Below are positions 9,806-21,090 of a stretch of DNA of 22,835 bases, one piece after another. The DNA comes from Conidiobolus incongruus B7586 (Eukaryota > Entomophthoromycota > Entomophthoromycetes > Entomophthorales > Conidiobolaceae), in NCBI GenBank assembly GCA_000697335.1, contig JNEM01009591.1, forward strand, positions 1 through 22,835, read 5' to 3'. The position numbers and the translations under genes were made by a program. Each line of letters starts with the position of its first letter. Within the stretch, counting starts at the first letter, position 1. The notes beneath the pieces are model-generated. The model was not told the origin of the DNA and searched no databases. It worked only from the letters and a program-made list of their open reading frames with translations.

Positions 9806-10155
9806 AATTTTTGATTGTGTTTATTTAATTAAACAGTTAGGCTCATTAGATTACAGCCTTGTATAGAGTTTATACCTCACAATATTATTAATAAATAATT
9901 TTATTATATATTATAATTGGTGTTACTCAACACCGATCCATATGAAAACTAATGTTTGAATAATCTGATAAATAATTTTAGTCAAAATACTGTATATTTG
10001 ATAAAGAATTTTTATTTTTAAAATCACATATATTAAAATTTCATCTTAGAAATTTGATTTTTTTTAATACTAGATTTAAAAATTATTTAAATTATATTTT
10101 GAACATGATTCAATTATATACTTTTATTGATGTTAGTATACTGTGAAAAGAAGTG
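9806..10155. other. Convergent intergenic space with a small hairpin
   Basis: Separates YAR1 (+) from AKTIP (−). GGTGTTACTCAACACC at 9919–9934 is a perfect 6-bp stem with a 4-nt loop. From about 9845, the sequence resembles the DNA after 13235 (…tagagtttatacctca against …aagagtttatatctca), so the tandem duplication starts here. Confidence 0.5.
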
Positions 10156-11152
10156 TTATGGCTCAAATAACTTATTAAAATTGCTTGAAATATTATTTTT
10201 CAAGTTATCCAAAAAATTGCTAGTTTGACTGGAATTCGATGTCGGAGATAGAGTATTATTTGCATTTGGGCCTAGAATATGAGCTCGAATTTCTTGGTAC
10301 TTGCTATCACTTAAAGGTTTAAATTTGATAGGATTTCCACTTGGATAATCGTCATATAGCACGGAATCCGCGTTAGATACTTTGGCACATTGCTGAGCGA
10401 GTCTAGAGAACAGGTGGAGTTCATTGTGGTACATGCGCCAAGCCTCCTTGTTGAAGCATTCAGACTCGGATAGTTCATCAAGGAAAGATTTTTTAAACGA
10501 TTTTTTTATGTAGAATAATACATCGAGAATGTGATGTTGTTTAGGAACCCAGGGGTTGAATTTGGGTTTTAGCGAGAATTGCCCATTCTGATTTACGAGA
10601 GGATGGAAGGTATCAGTGATAAAAGTTACCAAAGGAGCAGAATAGGGGTAATCAGGTAGTAAATCTAATTGAAATTTGAGTGTTGCATGTTGATAATAAC
10701 CAGAATGAACGAATATGACACCAAACCATTCTTGATAAATGCCAGTTAGTATAATTAAAGAAATTTGGGTAATAACTACTTACTATTAATATCATTACTA
10801 GGCATTACGTAAACACCACTGGGACATTGATTGGGATTCCTTAAGTTAGCACTAAATACATGGTCAATAAAGTTAATAATAAATATTTAAATAATAAAAA
10901 TATATACAATTCAGTTAAAATTTCATATCGTCTAAAATACCAATGACTCAAATCAGGTTGCTGTTCTTGTTTATTACTATTAATTAAGTTCTTTTTCAAA
11001 TTTTCTAAAGAGTTAAACTTTTTCAAGCCTTTATTTTCTAATTGAATATCACTTGGTTTAGATGCTTGAGTGGCTCTTCTCTGTAAATTACTCTATTTAT
11101 TTGATTATTATTTCTAAGTATAATAGTATTTTTATAATTTAATTTGTACCAT
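10156..11152 (-). CDS. AKTIP/FTS-like UEV protein (inactive ubiquitin-E2 fold)
   Basis: Exons on minus: start codon 11152–11150 (tentative), 11080–10908, 10851–10784 and 10730–10156. The introns are 69 (tentative), 56 and 53 nt; the last contains TACTAAC. The product is about 272 aa. The UBC fold (about 46–165) includes WYFRRYEILTE, PSGVYVMPS, KWFGVIF (formed across the last intron), DLLPDYPYSAPLVTFI, FHPLV and HHILDVLFYIKK. The blocks GVYVxPS, WFGVIF, PDxYP and FHPLV match animal AKTIP as I recall it. Around residues 131–134 an active E2 would carry its cysteine; here it reads QFSL, so it is a non-catalytic variant. The tail is Asn/Ser-rich. AKTIP/FTS joins Hook and FHIP to couple dynein to early endosomes, fitting a hyphal cell. 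The first exon is uncertain: the frame has no ATG before a stop, so splicing to an upstream ATG is inferred. Confidence 0.82.
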
Positions 11153-12407
11153 ATTGAGATTTATTAAACTGAAGTTTATTCAAGGATGAAGAGTTGAATT
11201 GGATTAAAAAACATTGTTAAAATTTATTTTTCTAATTTGAATATCCTTAATTAATATTTAGTCATTGAAATCAATTATACTCCTAGTGGAATACGAAAAA
11301 TTGTTTATTAGTAAATAATCGTACTTATACATTAATCAAATCAAACCAAATTAAAATTATAATTGCCATAATACATTTTGAATTATTGATATTACAATAT
11401 AATAATTTATGAACTGTAAATAGAAAATTAACATATCAATTCTACTTTTATGCTCAACTTAATCAATCGTATATATTACACAAAGATATTATAATGCACA
11501 ATTATTTCTCAGCTCAATATAATAATGATTTAAAAAATTTATCATTATTGATGATTTCTAAATTTAATATTTCTCAAAAATCATTTTAAGTATATATGTT
11601 AATCTACAAATTTATAAAATATGTTTTATTAAAAATACATGATTAAATATTTTTGTATATTTTCAATATCTGAATGATGTATTGGGTTACCATTTCATTG
11701 TATCATTATTAATGTAGTAATATGGCTTGATGAAAAATAGATCTTGCTGCCAAATTTTTCGAGTCTTGGATTGAGTATTATCCAGATAACAAGGAAAAAT
11801 AGACTGTATTAATAGTTTAACATGTATTATTTGCTGTTTATAGGAAAGAATTAAATAGATGTAGATTGAAGAAATAATATTAACTATAAAAATTGGCATA
11901 TAAATCATGAAATTTATTCATTGTTCAATTAATATAATTGGGGGATTAAAAAATCTAATAAATATTAATTCCAAATAATGTTAGATTCCGGAATTTTAAA
12001 TTTTACCAGAATTCATAACTACGTGAAAGATGATTATTAATTTTAATATTTTTTTTTCAATTATTACATACAAAAATATAATCAACTTATATCCAATCGT
12101 ATATTACCTGATTATTATAAATCCTTAAAATTACTAAAATACTATTCTCTAATAATATCTCGAACTAGGTAAAATTATTTCAATTTACACTATTTTCATG
12201 TGTTTTAAGTCAATTATTTCATTTCAGGGTGGACGAAAATCAGGGAGAGAAATATGGGTAATTATTCATAAAAGGCAATTGGAAAGTAAAAAACAAAATA
12301 TCCTCGGAATTCTTGCATTATTTTTTGTCATTTTTAACCAATACCTATTAACTTAAATAAAATGTCACATCTACAGTATTTAAAATTTTAGCTAATAAAA
12401 GCTTAAA
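11153..12407. other. Intergenic, AKTIP to SURF4a, about 1.25 kb
   Basis: Divergent spacer holding the AKTIP promoter and the former SURF4a promoter. A 73-codon minus frame (11687–11908) is not kept at the matching place in the duplicate, so I do not call it a gene. Patches such as TGCTGCCAAATTTTTCGAGT (about 11745) resemble the DNA near 14410 in unit 2. Confidence 0.55.
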
Positions 12408-13260
12408 ATTTCTTAATTTCAAGACAAATTCAAAGATTACTTTTCCAAAGTCGAAGAGGCAGTCTTACAATTTTCTGCTCCTATTGATCCATATTTACTC
12501 TTGTTATCAGGGTTTTTAATTGTTACTCTATATTATGAAGACGCTTTAAGACTTATCTTCCAATGGGGTGACCAAAACCGTTATTTAACTCAATCTTTAG
12601 GCTTCCCTCCTTTCACTTCTGAAATTTTCTTATTTTTAAATATAGTTGTAAGTCATCCGTCTCATCTGTTTTTTAATTTCTAACCCTTTTACTCTATTAG
12701 ACTATGCTCGTTTGTGCTACATTAGCAGTCAGAAAAGAATACACTGAATACGCTATTGGTGGTCTTTTGGGTGTCGTCATCTCTCAATATCTTGGTTATG
12801 GAATGATCTTCAATTTGAAGTTTATTTTGTACAACTTTTCTATCGTTGGTGATTTGTTAACGTTGTATGTTAAGTATATTTTGAGACAATATAACAGAAC
12901 TTTTGCTGACTTACCCAACCTTTCAACTCCTGACGAGTCAACATATGTGAATTTAACTGGACGTATCTTATTAATCTTCTTATTCTTAGCTTTCTGTTTT
13001 GCTGGTGAGCTCACTGTATTGAGAGTTATTGTCTCCATTGTAGGTTTCGCTGCTTGCGCCATGATCGCATTTGGATTTAAAGCCAAATCATCCGCTTTAT
13101 TCATGATTCAGGTCCTCTTAATTTTGCGTGTTTATACGAATAGCTGGAGAGGGCTTCATCTTAATCAATATGTATCATATTAAGCACGAATATTTTCAAA
13201 TTTTGAGTATTGCCTGCAGTTTCATGTTATTTGATTAGAAAACACCCTTATAAAGAGTTT
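12408..13260 (+). pseudogene. SURF4 copy a, broken ER cargo receptor gene
   Basis: Aligns codon by codon with the intact copy at 15316. The start codon position reads ATT (12408–12410), and codon 3 is TAA (12414–12416). The frame is then open to intron 12648–12700 (53 nt, identical to the intron of copy b) and on through exon 2 from 12701. Near 13167 a gap of about 5 nt against copy b shifts the frame, ending at 13183 and removing the last membrane segment and the KKxx signal. Homology of the lost tail continues out of frame to about 13230–13260 (for example TTTTGAGTATTG). Tracts 12547–12844 and 12959–13047 are 99–100% identical to copy b, while the DNA between and outside them is 74–78% identical. 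Confidence 0.85.
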
Positions 13261-13519
13261 ATATCTCATATTTTTTGATAATTGTATAATATATTACCAT
13301 TCATATAATGGATTATTTGCCGATTTCAAAATTAAAATATGAGTAATATGACTATTATAACTAGGTTGATTAACTTAAATATATTCAAAATTTAATTTAT
13401 TTCAGGTAAAAATTGCATTATAATTGCACTCAGCAATTTCATTATTTTTTATTAATAAAAGATTAAAACATAATTGATATAATATTCTTTTTGTTTTTTC
13501 TAATATGTTGTGAACAAAG

Positions 13520-13910
13520 TGTTATTGGTCAAATATTTATTAAAATTGTTTGATTGTTTTTGACATTATCAAACAAATTGCACAACAGACTGGAATTCGA
13601 AGTTCGGGATAAAATGTTGTTATTTTTATTTAGGCCTGAAATATGCACACCAATTTCCTCATATTTACTATCACTTAAAGGCTTAAATTTTATAAGATTT
13701 TCACTTTGATAATTATTATAGGGGGCATGATCTGTATTGAATACTTTAGTGCATTGTTGGATGAGTCGAGATATGATACATTATTCGTTCTGCTACATTT
13801 ATCATACCTCCTTTATAAACAGTTTAATTGAAAAAGTTTGCCGAGGAATGACTTATTAAATGATGTTTTTATCAAAAATATACATCATTAAATTGATATT
13901 GAATTAATTG
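13520..13910 (-). pseudogene. AKTIP 3' relic
   Basis: Matches the last coding part of the intact AKTIP (10156–about 10545). Examples are TATCACTTAAAGG (exact, about 13668 and 10307), GACTGGAATTCGA (exact, about 13590 and 10228), and the stop region TTATTGGTCAAAT against TTATGGCTCAAAT. No open frame spans it. Small insertions, deletions and substitutions are spread along its length, and similarity fades beyond about 13910, so the UBC core and 5' exons are unrecognisable. It is a host gene copy lost after the segmental duplication. Confidence 0.8.
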
Positions 13911-15315
13911 GACATTAAATAATTTACCTATTTCGAAATTAATAGTTTATGTTTAAGTTTTAACAATAAAAATATAATTAGTATAATATAAAGATTATTA
14001 GTTATTAAGCAGTTTTATTACTTCATTAATGATAATCCATTGGAATCATAATTATAATATATCATGGTAAGATTTAATTATTTAGATTATACTTTTTGCA
14101 CTTTATTAATTTTTAATAACAATTAACGCTCCAATACTTATTATTTTTTGAATTTATTCAAATATATATATTATGCATAATTATTAATCAGCTCAAAGTC
14201 ATATTCATTTTAAAAATAATGAATTATTTATTATCACTAAATTGCAAAAAATATTTCCTAAAATGAAAATAAATATATTTTAATTTTATATACAAGACAA
14301 AAATGATGATCAATGCTGTAAAATAAATGGTTTATTATATTGAATTAATATTCTTTATCATTAATAAGTCGATTTTTGTAATATTGTATCAATATCACTC
14401 AATTGAATATGGCAACAATTTTTGAATATGTTTAAAAGAGGATAGTCCTAATGGCACTCTATATTCCATTAAAATGGACATTTAAGTTGAACAAGTGCTA
14501 ATTATAATTATATTTCTAATTTTAAAGACACATTTGTTCCTGAAAATTAAAGCAATGATACTAACAGATCAAATTTAATAGTCGTTACCAATGAATCTCA
14601 CTACATCTATAATTTAAACAGTATTTAAATTTAAAAATATATTATATTATAGAACACTTCGTACCTTAAAATATTTATTAGAAATTCATTATTTATTTAA
14701 TTTTAATAAAATATTAGAAATTAGGGTACCATATTCCATAATAGCTTCTTTGTCTTAGTATATATTATAATCTGAATAAATTTATAATACGCTAGTAGAT
14801 ATTCTACATTTAACTTTTGTATTTGAATTAGAATGCTCACGTTTATTGGGACTACATTATATCAATTGCCCTAATTTATTATTTTAATTGGAGTATGGTT
14901 AATAAATTGTGAAAATTGAAGAAAATGAATAACCTGAGTGTGAACGATCGCCATCTTACAGCAAATATAAAAATAACTTAACGGAGATTAAAAAAGAGTG
15001 TAACTATAATTTAATTTTAATAAGTGAGATGTATATCATATCATTTATTCGATGTTGAAAATTATGATTTGATGATGCGGAAGGTTCAATTTTATTATGA
15101 TTTATGTAAATCATAAATTTTCAGGGTGGATCTTAATCAGGATAATAATTATGAGTATTTAATACTAAGGGGTAGTCTAACCCTATATATGCACCAATTT
15201 CTTGAATACCTCTGTTATTTTCTTACTTGTTGTCATTTTTAACATATTCCACTTCAACTTGAATCAAATATCTCATTTATAATATTCTTAAACTATAACT
15301 GATAAAAAGCTTAAA
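13911..15315. other. Intergenic, decayed AKTIP 5' half and SURF4b promoter
   Basis: No gene is supported. By position, the first part should be the eroded 5' half of the AKTIP copy and the last about 200 nt (from CAGGGTGGA at 15122) the SURF4b upstream region, alignable to that of copy a. AATTATTAATCAGCTCAA near 14180 resembles AATTATTTCTCAGCTCAA near 11500. Confidence 0.55.
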
Positions 15316-16199
15316 ATGTCTTCTCCTTTAGACCAATTCAAAGAATACTCTTCCAAAGTCGAAGAGGCAGTCTTACAGTATTCTGCCCCCATTAAGCCAT
15401 ATTTACCCATGTTGTCAAGACTTTTGATTGTCATTACCTTTTATGAAGACGCTCTAAGACTTATCTTCCAATGGGGTGACCAAAACCGTTATTTAACTCA
15501 ATCTTTAGGCTTCCCTCCTTTCACTTCTGAAATTTTCTTATTTTTAAATATAGTTGTAAGTCATCCGTCTCATCTGTTTTTTAATTTCTAACCCTTTTAC
15601 TCTATTAGACTATGCTCGTTTGTGCTACATTAGCAGTCAGAAAAGAATACACTGAATACGCTATTGGTGGTCTTTTGGGTGTCGTCATTTCTCAATATCT
15701 TGGTTATGGAATGATCTTCAATTTGAAGTTTATTTTGTACAACTTTTCTATTGTTGGTGGTTTGTTAATGTTGTATGCTGAACATATGATGTCTAAAAAT
15801 AAGAAGACTTTTGCTGGCTTACCTAACTTTACAACTGCTGACAATTCTATCTATGTCACTTTAGCTGGACGTATCTTATTAATCTTCTTATTCTTAGCTT
15901 TCTGTTTTGCTGGTGAGCTCACTGTATTGAGAGTTATTGTCTCCATTGTAGGTTTAGTTGCTTGCGCCATGGTTGCCGTTGGATTTAAGGCCAAGTCATC
16001 CGCTTTATTCATGGTTTTGTTCCTTTCTATTATGAACGTCTTTATGAACAACTGGTGGGCTCTTCACCATAATGAATTTGTAAGAGACCATATTAAGTAC
16101 GACTTTTTCCAAACTTTGAGTACTGTTGGCGGTTTCTTGTTACTGGTCAGCGTTGGTCCAGGTGGCATGTCCGTCGATGAAAAGAAGAAAGCTTACTGA
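15316..16199 (+). CDS. SURF4/Erv29-type ER cargo receptor, copy b (276 aa)
   Basis: Multi-pass receptor that packs soluble secretory cargo into COPII vesicles and cycles between ER and Golgi. Exons are 15316–15555 and 15609–16199; the intron is 53 nt (GTAAGT…TTAG, phase 0). Family hallmarks are TFYEDALRLIFQW (about 41–53), NLKFILYN, NNWWALH and DFFQTLSTVGGFLLLVSVGPGG, ending in DEKKKAY. The last four residues, KKAY, fit the KKxx COPI retrieval signal. Several hydrophobic segments agree with a polytopic protein, and the length is close to human SURF4 (269 aa). It is intact throughout and probably the source of the conversion tracts in copy a. Three copies in about 5.6 kb suggest local gene amplification. 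Confidence 0.93.
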
Positions 16200-17025
16200 T
16201 TTGCTATTCTATTGGCATTATTCATGGTCCCTGATTATAACATTTTTCTGTTTAGTGAATTTTTTATTTTACATTTTCAATTCATTAAATTGCTTTATAT
16301 GTCTTAAAAAATATATGGATTATTAAACATATACTCTCAAAACATTTTATCTATTCTGCTCAATAGTAATAATTCAAAATGAATATAATATTATTCATTT
16401 CATACAAATTTATCAAAATATAAGTCACTTCAATTTAGTTTGACAAATGATAGATTTTTATTTAATTTTATGACTAATGCTGTAAAATTAAATTATCAGT
16501 ATTAATAAAGATTTAATAACTTGTCAACAATATAATCAGGCTATTGTTTAAATAATTTGATTATCTATATTAATAGTATTTTATATGCTACTTTATTTTT
16601 ATGTTTGGATTGAAATAGTCTTTTCTATCTAACATAATAAGATAGAATATTTTAAATAATAAATTCAATGATTTGAAAAAATTCTAAGAACTATAGATTT
16701 GGCTTTCCTGAAATTAAAATTATTCATAAAACACACTTCATTTATACATATATATATATATATTCTTAAATCAAATTTAAAAAAAATTAGTTCTTACTAT
16801 TCAACAATAATCAGTTTTAATTTAGCCAATTCTTCTCAAATTGGACCAATCACTGTTGAAAGCGTAACTCTTAAGTTCCCAATTATAGATCTAAATTTAG
16901 AAATTGAATTTAAATAAAATTGAATAATCAGAATTCAGATTGATTGCATCTTTTAAATTTGGTAATATAAAAGACATAAATATATTTAACATTTTATTAA
17001 AATATAATTTAATATAAAAGTCTTA
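16200..17025. other. Intergenic between SURF4b and SURF4c, about 0.8 kb
   Basis: AT-rich, with no trace of an AKTIP relic. A frame without ATG (about 16699–16917) is somewhat less AT-rich in its second half (about 16795–16917) and reads ANSSQIGPITVESVTLKFP. It matches no family I know and is too weak to call. Confidence 0.5.
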
Positions 17026-17964
17026 ATGGATCAAATTAAAGAAATATCTGAGGTTGTTGAAAATAAAGTTCAACAATTTTATTCTCCTTTAAAGCCTTAT
17101 CTTCCTGTCATCTCAAGGTTTTTACTTGTCATCACTTTTTATGAAGATGCCTTAAGAATTATATTCCAATGGTACGAACAAAATCAATTTTTGACTAGAT
17201 TTCGCCATTTTCCTCCCTACACTTCAGAACCCTTTTTGATTTTAATCGTTGCTGTAAGTTAAGATTTTTCATAATTTGAATAATATCTATTTGATCTACT
17301 AAAATATCAATGATTTTATAATAATATATTTAAGTCAGGAAAATAGATTTATTAATCTAATATTCTTTTATAGACTATGTTGATCTGTTCTACTTTAGCT
17401 GTAAGAAGACAATATACTGAGCACGCTGTTGGAGGGTTGATTGCAGTGATTATACTACAATACTTGGCCTACGGTATGATTTTCAACTTGAAATTTATTT
17501 TATACAACGTCTCTATTATTGGTGGATTATTCATGTTATTAGCTGAGAATATGTTGTCTCAAAGAAAGAAGATTTTTGCTGGATTACCTAACTTCACTCA
17601 AAATGACAAATCTACATATATTCAATTAGCTGGTAGAATTTTATTGGTTTTGATCTTCATCTCCTTTGTCTTTGCTGGCGAAATGACTGTCACTCGTGCT
17701 ATTGTCTCTATCATCGGTTTAGCTGCTTGCGTTATGGTTGCCATTGGATTTCGTGCCAAATCCTCAGCTTTATTTATGGTTTTATTACTCTCCGTTATGA
17801 ATGTATTTATCAATAACTGGTGGTCTCTCCAACCCCATCACTTCGAAAGAGATCATATCAAATTTGATTTCTTCCAAACTTTGAGCACTGTTGGTGGTTT
17901 CTTATTATTAGCCAGTGTTGGTCCTGGTGGTATTTCTGTCGATGAAAAGAAAAAGTCTTTTTAG
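17026..17964 (+). CDS. SURF4/Erv29-type ER cargo receptor, copy c (272 aa)
   Basis: Exons are 17026–17253 and 17374–17964. The intron is 120 nt at the same phase-0 position as in copies a and b, but unrelated in sequence and more than twice as long. Hallmarks are ITFYEDALRIIFQW, GMIFNLKFILYN, INNWWSLQ and DFFQTLSTVGGFLLLASVGPGG, ending in DEKKKSF, where KKSF again fits KKxx retrieval. It is clearly more diverged from copy b than b is from a, and its N-terminus is four residues shorter, so it is an older duplicate or the ancestral locus. A change of cargo preference between b and c is possible but not visible in the sequence. Stop is TAG. Confidence 0.93.
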
Positions 17965-18492
17965 ACATCAAATATAAATAAATATCAAATACAAATATTA
18001 AACATCTATTCTTTGATTATAGTTACTCTCTTAAACAGATGTGATTTTTAATCAAATCATATAATTTTTTAATATTTTATTTTTAATATTATAGGTCATT
18101 TAATATTAAATAAAATTATAGTCAAAATATTTTTACTGAGTTTGAATACTGAAATTTTTTTATTTTAATTATTTAATTTATAAATTTCGATATTATATCG
18201 ACCAATCTTGAATTTTCAAAAATGTTTTTATTGTGATTAATAATTAGATTATCAATCAAATTGATTTAATACTAAAACCATAAATTTAATCGGATCAATT
18301 GTGGTTAAATTAATCAATTTTAAAATTCAAATTAATTTTAATAATATTATAATCATTTTTGATAATTAATCAATGTTTTAATATCATATTAATAAATTAT
18401 AATAATACAAATAACTTGAAAATTATAATTCATTATTGTTAATACACTGAAAATAAATACTATCAAATTCAAAGATATTATAAGTTCAAATC
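17965..18492. other. Intergenic, SURF4c to carrier gene, about 0.5 kb
   Basis: AT-rich, with no gene or RNA seen. It should contain the SURF4c 3' end and the carrier promoter. Confidence 0.6.
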
Positions 18493-19677
18493 ATGAACGA
18501 TCAACTTACTGATCCTGTAGATCCTATTACGCCAATTCCAGTAGGCCCGCCGCCTTACTCCGTGGGAGTGGGCTCCGGTTTAGCTAGGGCGATTATTCTA
18601 AATCCGCTCTACTTCTGGTTTAGAGCTCCTTTAAAATTATTTCGACCAATTCGAGTGGATTATTTGGAGGTGGCAAAGGCTTTAGCACCGCCTTCGGCAT
18701 TCATTCGTAAGGAGGGCCAATTAATTAATTTAAGAGGTACTTCCATCGGACTGATTCATAATGCAGTAAAACTTGAAGGGGTAACTATCAATTTTTGACT
18801 CATTTTATTTAATATATCTTATTTTATTTATAGCTTCATTTTATTCCTAAATTTGTTTTACCTCCACTCATTGCCAATTCTATGGTGGGCATCGTATTAT
18901 TTACAAGTTATGATGTTTTTAAATATCGTCTAACAAATTTGGATCCCAATTCCAATGATTCATTTACACAGTTCATAAGTTCAACTCATTTTTTACCATA
19001 CTTCCTTTCAGGTGGTATGGCAGGTGCATGCCAAAGTCTGGTGGCTACTCCATTTGACAGTATTCGAGTGAGAACAGAAGTGAAAGAATTGATTGATGGT
19101 AAGCATCGATCGATAGCTAGATTTTATGGCCATACATTCAAAGAAATTGGATTGGTTGGAGCTTATAGAGGTTTGGCAATTAATAGCTTTAAAGTAAGAT
19201 AATCATTGATTATATCAACTAAACTACTAATTTACATTCTAATACATTTTTTAGGATTTTCTTGGATTTGGACTATTTTTTGGTGTTTTTGAATTTATTA
19301 ATAATCAATTAAGACCAATGAAAGCGAGCATCATTAAAAACCCTCCAGATTTATCCTATACAGATGCAATGAAAGAGGCAGGTCGTGTTCTTTTAGCCGG
19401 TGCTGCGTCTGCATTAACATTTCAACTTGTTGATTATCCTTTGGAAAAAGTTCGAACTGTTGTATTAGCAAGAGCAGCTGAAATGGAATTAAAGAAGCCA
19501 TATGTAGTGGAATTGTATAAATCGAGTTATAATCAAATTAAAACCATTGTCAAATCTGAGGGGGCTAGAAAATATTTTTATTCAGGCTTGTCAAGCAGTT
19601 TATGGAAAGCCGTTCCTGCAACTTCGTTAGGGCTATTGTCATATGAACTGATTAAACAGTGGTTTGACCATAATTAA
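18493..19677 (+). CDS. Divergent mitochondrial carrier (SLC25-type), 356 aa
   Basis: Exons are 18493–18780, 18834–19193 and 19255–19677; both introns (53 and 61 nt, GTAACT…ATAG and GTAAGA…TTAG) are phase 0. There are three carrier repeats. Repeat 2 carries the signature TPFDSIRVR (from about 168) and repeat 3 YPLEKVR (from about 277). Repeat 1 has NPLYFWFRAPL (from about 37) where Px[DE]xx[RK] is expected, so its acidic residue is missing, although EGQLINLRG follows as usual. The N-terminus is Pro-rich (about 8–22). Carriers move metabolites across the inner mitochondrial membrane. The substrate cannot be read from this sequence. The unusual first repeat suggests one of the poorly characterised fungal members. 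Confidence 0.85.
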
Positions 19678-21090
19678 TATTTCGAATTGAATAGCATATA
19701 ATCAATGTAATTAAAAATACTTACAATTGTTTAACTTTGTTTTAAGTATTCAATAGTTGAATAAGTATATTTGTATATTGCAATGAATTACTTTTTTATC
19801 AATGAGAATTACTTCAATACTATCACAAAATTATATTAAATAGTAATGGTTAATTTAGCAATTCACATATTCATTATAATAGCGTTTATTTAAAGTTGGA
19901 TTAAAACTAATATGATTGGAAATCATGGATTTTTAAACTTTATCAGAATTGAACAAAGCGTATTTATCAAAATATTATACAAAACATTCAATATCAAATA
20001 TTTACAAAAATTTTCAATTAGCAATTGTTAGCAAAAGCTTTTCAAAAATATTAATGAAAAATGGTTTATATGTCTCGGAACTGGAAATTCCAATATCACA
20101 GATATATCTTATTTAACCATTATTACATTTGTAACCAACAACAGAAATGCAAATTAAATTAAAAAAAATATTTCAAATATCATTTATATACCTTGGCAAA
20201 AGAATTAACAAAGTTTTATTTTTAACATATTTATATTATGATAATTATATTAAATAATTTGAAAATAGTTCAAAAATCAACTATATAGGTACCTCATATA
20301 TTGATTAATAATCAAATTATAAACAGATAAAATACAGATTATGATTAATAATCTATTACCAAGAAATAAAGGGGGTACTTTAGTTAAAATATTATAATCA
20401 CTATTACAAATATTATTCTCAGGTATAGATATTACCTATATAGCATTCTATTAATTTTTTCCAATAAAAATAAATTATGATAATAAAATATATCTGAAAT
20501 TTTGAATAATGCTATCAATTGATATAAGGAAATATTAATTGAAAAACATTTATTTTATATGTTAGTAACTATATGAGCATAACTAAAATTATTCAAACTT
20601 TTCTTGTTAAAAAAACTTTTTTTTGTTGTTTTGTTCTTTAAATTCAACAAATATACATCCATATGATTATGTTGATTTGATTAAGTTGGATAATTTGATT
20701 GAAGAGATATACTGACATTAACTTTGTATTTTTAAAATTAAAAATTTTAATTTTAAAAGGTAAAATCTAAAAATTAATTAAAGGATTTAAATAATTAACA
20801 TTAATATGAAATCACTTTATTAATAAAGAAAGGAATTATTATTAGTATATAGTAATATTTCTTTTACTTTTGTTTTGTAAATTTTATAATAAATATTTAA
20901 AATCAATTCATTTATTTATTGAACACTGTATATTTATAATATGAGAAAATTAATATTAAATTTTTGCTAAATTCATTCAATTTATCCAAAAAAGTTATAA
21001 TTTCATTGCATTGTATTGTATTGTAAATTTGCTTATTAAACTAATATTTTATAATATTTAAATAATTATTAAGGATAATGGTAAGGTTAT
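19678..21090. other. Intergenic, about 1.4 kb, no gene seen
   Basis: AT-rich, with no frame, RNA gene or clear repeat supported. It separates the carrier (+) from the minus-strand membrane-protein fragments. Confidence 0.55.

Larger units (their letters stand above)
9830..13183. repeat. Tandem segmental duplication, unit 1 (AKTIP–SURF4a)
   Basis: Contains AKTIP on minus, then SURF4a on plus about 1.25 kb away. Unit 2 (about 13200–16199) has the same order and orientation. Non-coding landmarks also match. CAGGGTGGA lies at 12225 and 15122, respectively 183 and 194 nt before the SURF4 start positions. GTCATTTTTAAC lies at 12327 and 15232, respectively 81 and 84 nt before. The left edge falls just after the YAR1 stop. 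Exact breakpoints cannot be fixed by eye. Confidence 0.75.
13200..16199. repeat. Tandem segmental duplication, unit 2 (AKTIP relic–SURF4b)
   Basis: Second copy of the block described for 9830–13183. Here the AKTIP part is decayed and SURF4 is intact, the reverse of unit 1. Non-coding parts are diverged but alignable in patches, so the duplication is not recent. SURF4 copy c, downstream, is not accompanied by any AKTIP remnant. Confidence 0.75.

Noticed and set aside
9919-9934. Hairpin as a bacterial-type terminator
   Set aside because: The genes have spliceosomal introns, so intrinsic termination is not expected; the stem is short and probably chance.
10156-10632. AKTIP as an active ubiquitin-conjugating enzyme
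   Set aside because: No cysteine lies at the E2 active position after FHPLV; the sequence pattern fits the non-catalytic AKTIP/FTS group.
11687-11908. 73-codon minus frame between AKTIP and SURF4a
   Set aside because: It is not kept at the matching place in the duplicated block, is very hydrophobic and AT-driven, and matches no family.
12796-13104. Minus frames opposite SURF4 exon 2 (also at 15851 and 17622)
   Set aside because: They recur only because they mirror the conserved SURF4 coding sequence; no start context or homology of their own.
16699-16917. 72-codon plus frame before SURF4c
   Set aside because: It has no ATG at its start, begins in AT-rich filler and matches nothing known; the second half is only slightly gene-like.
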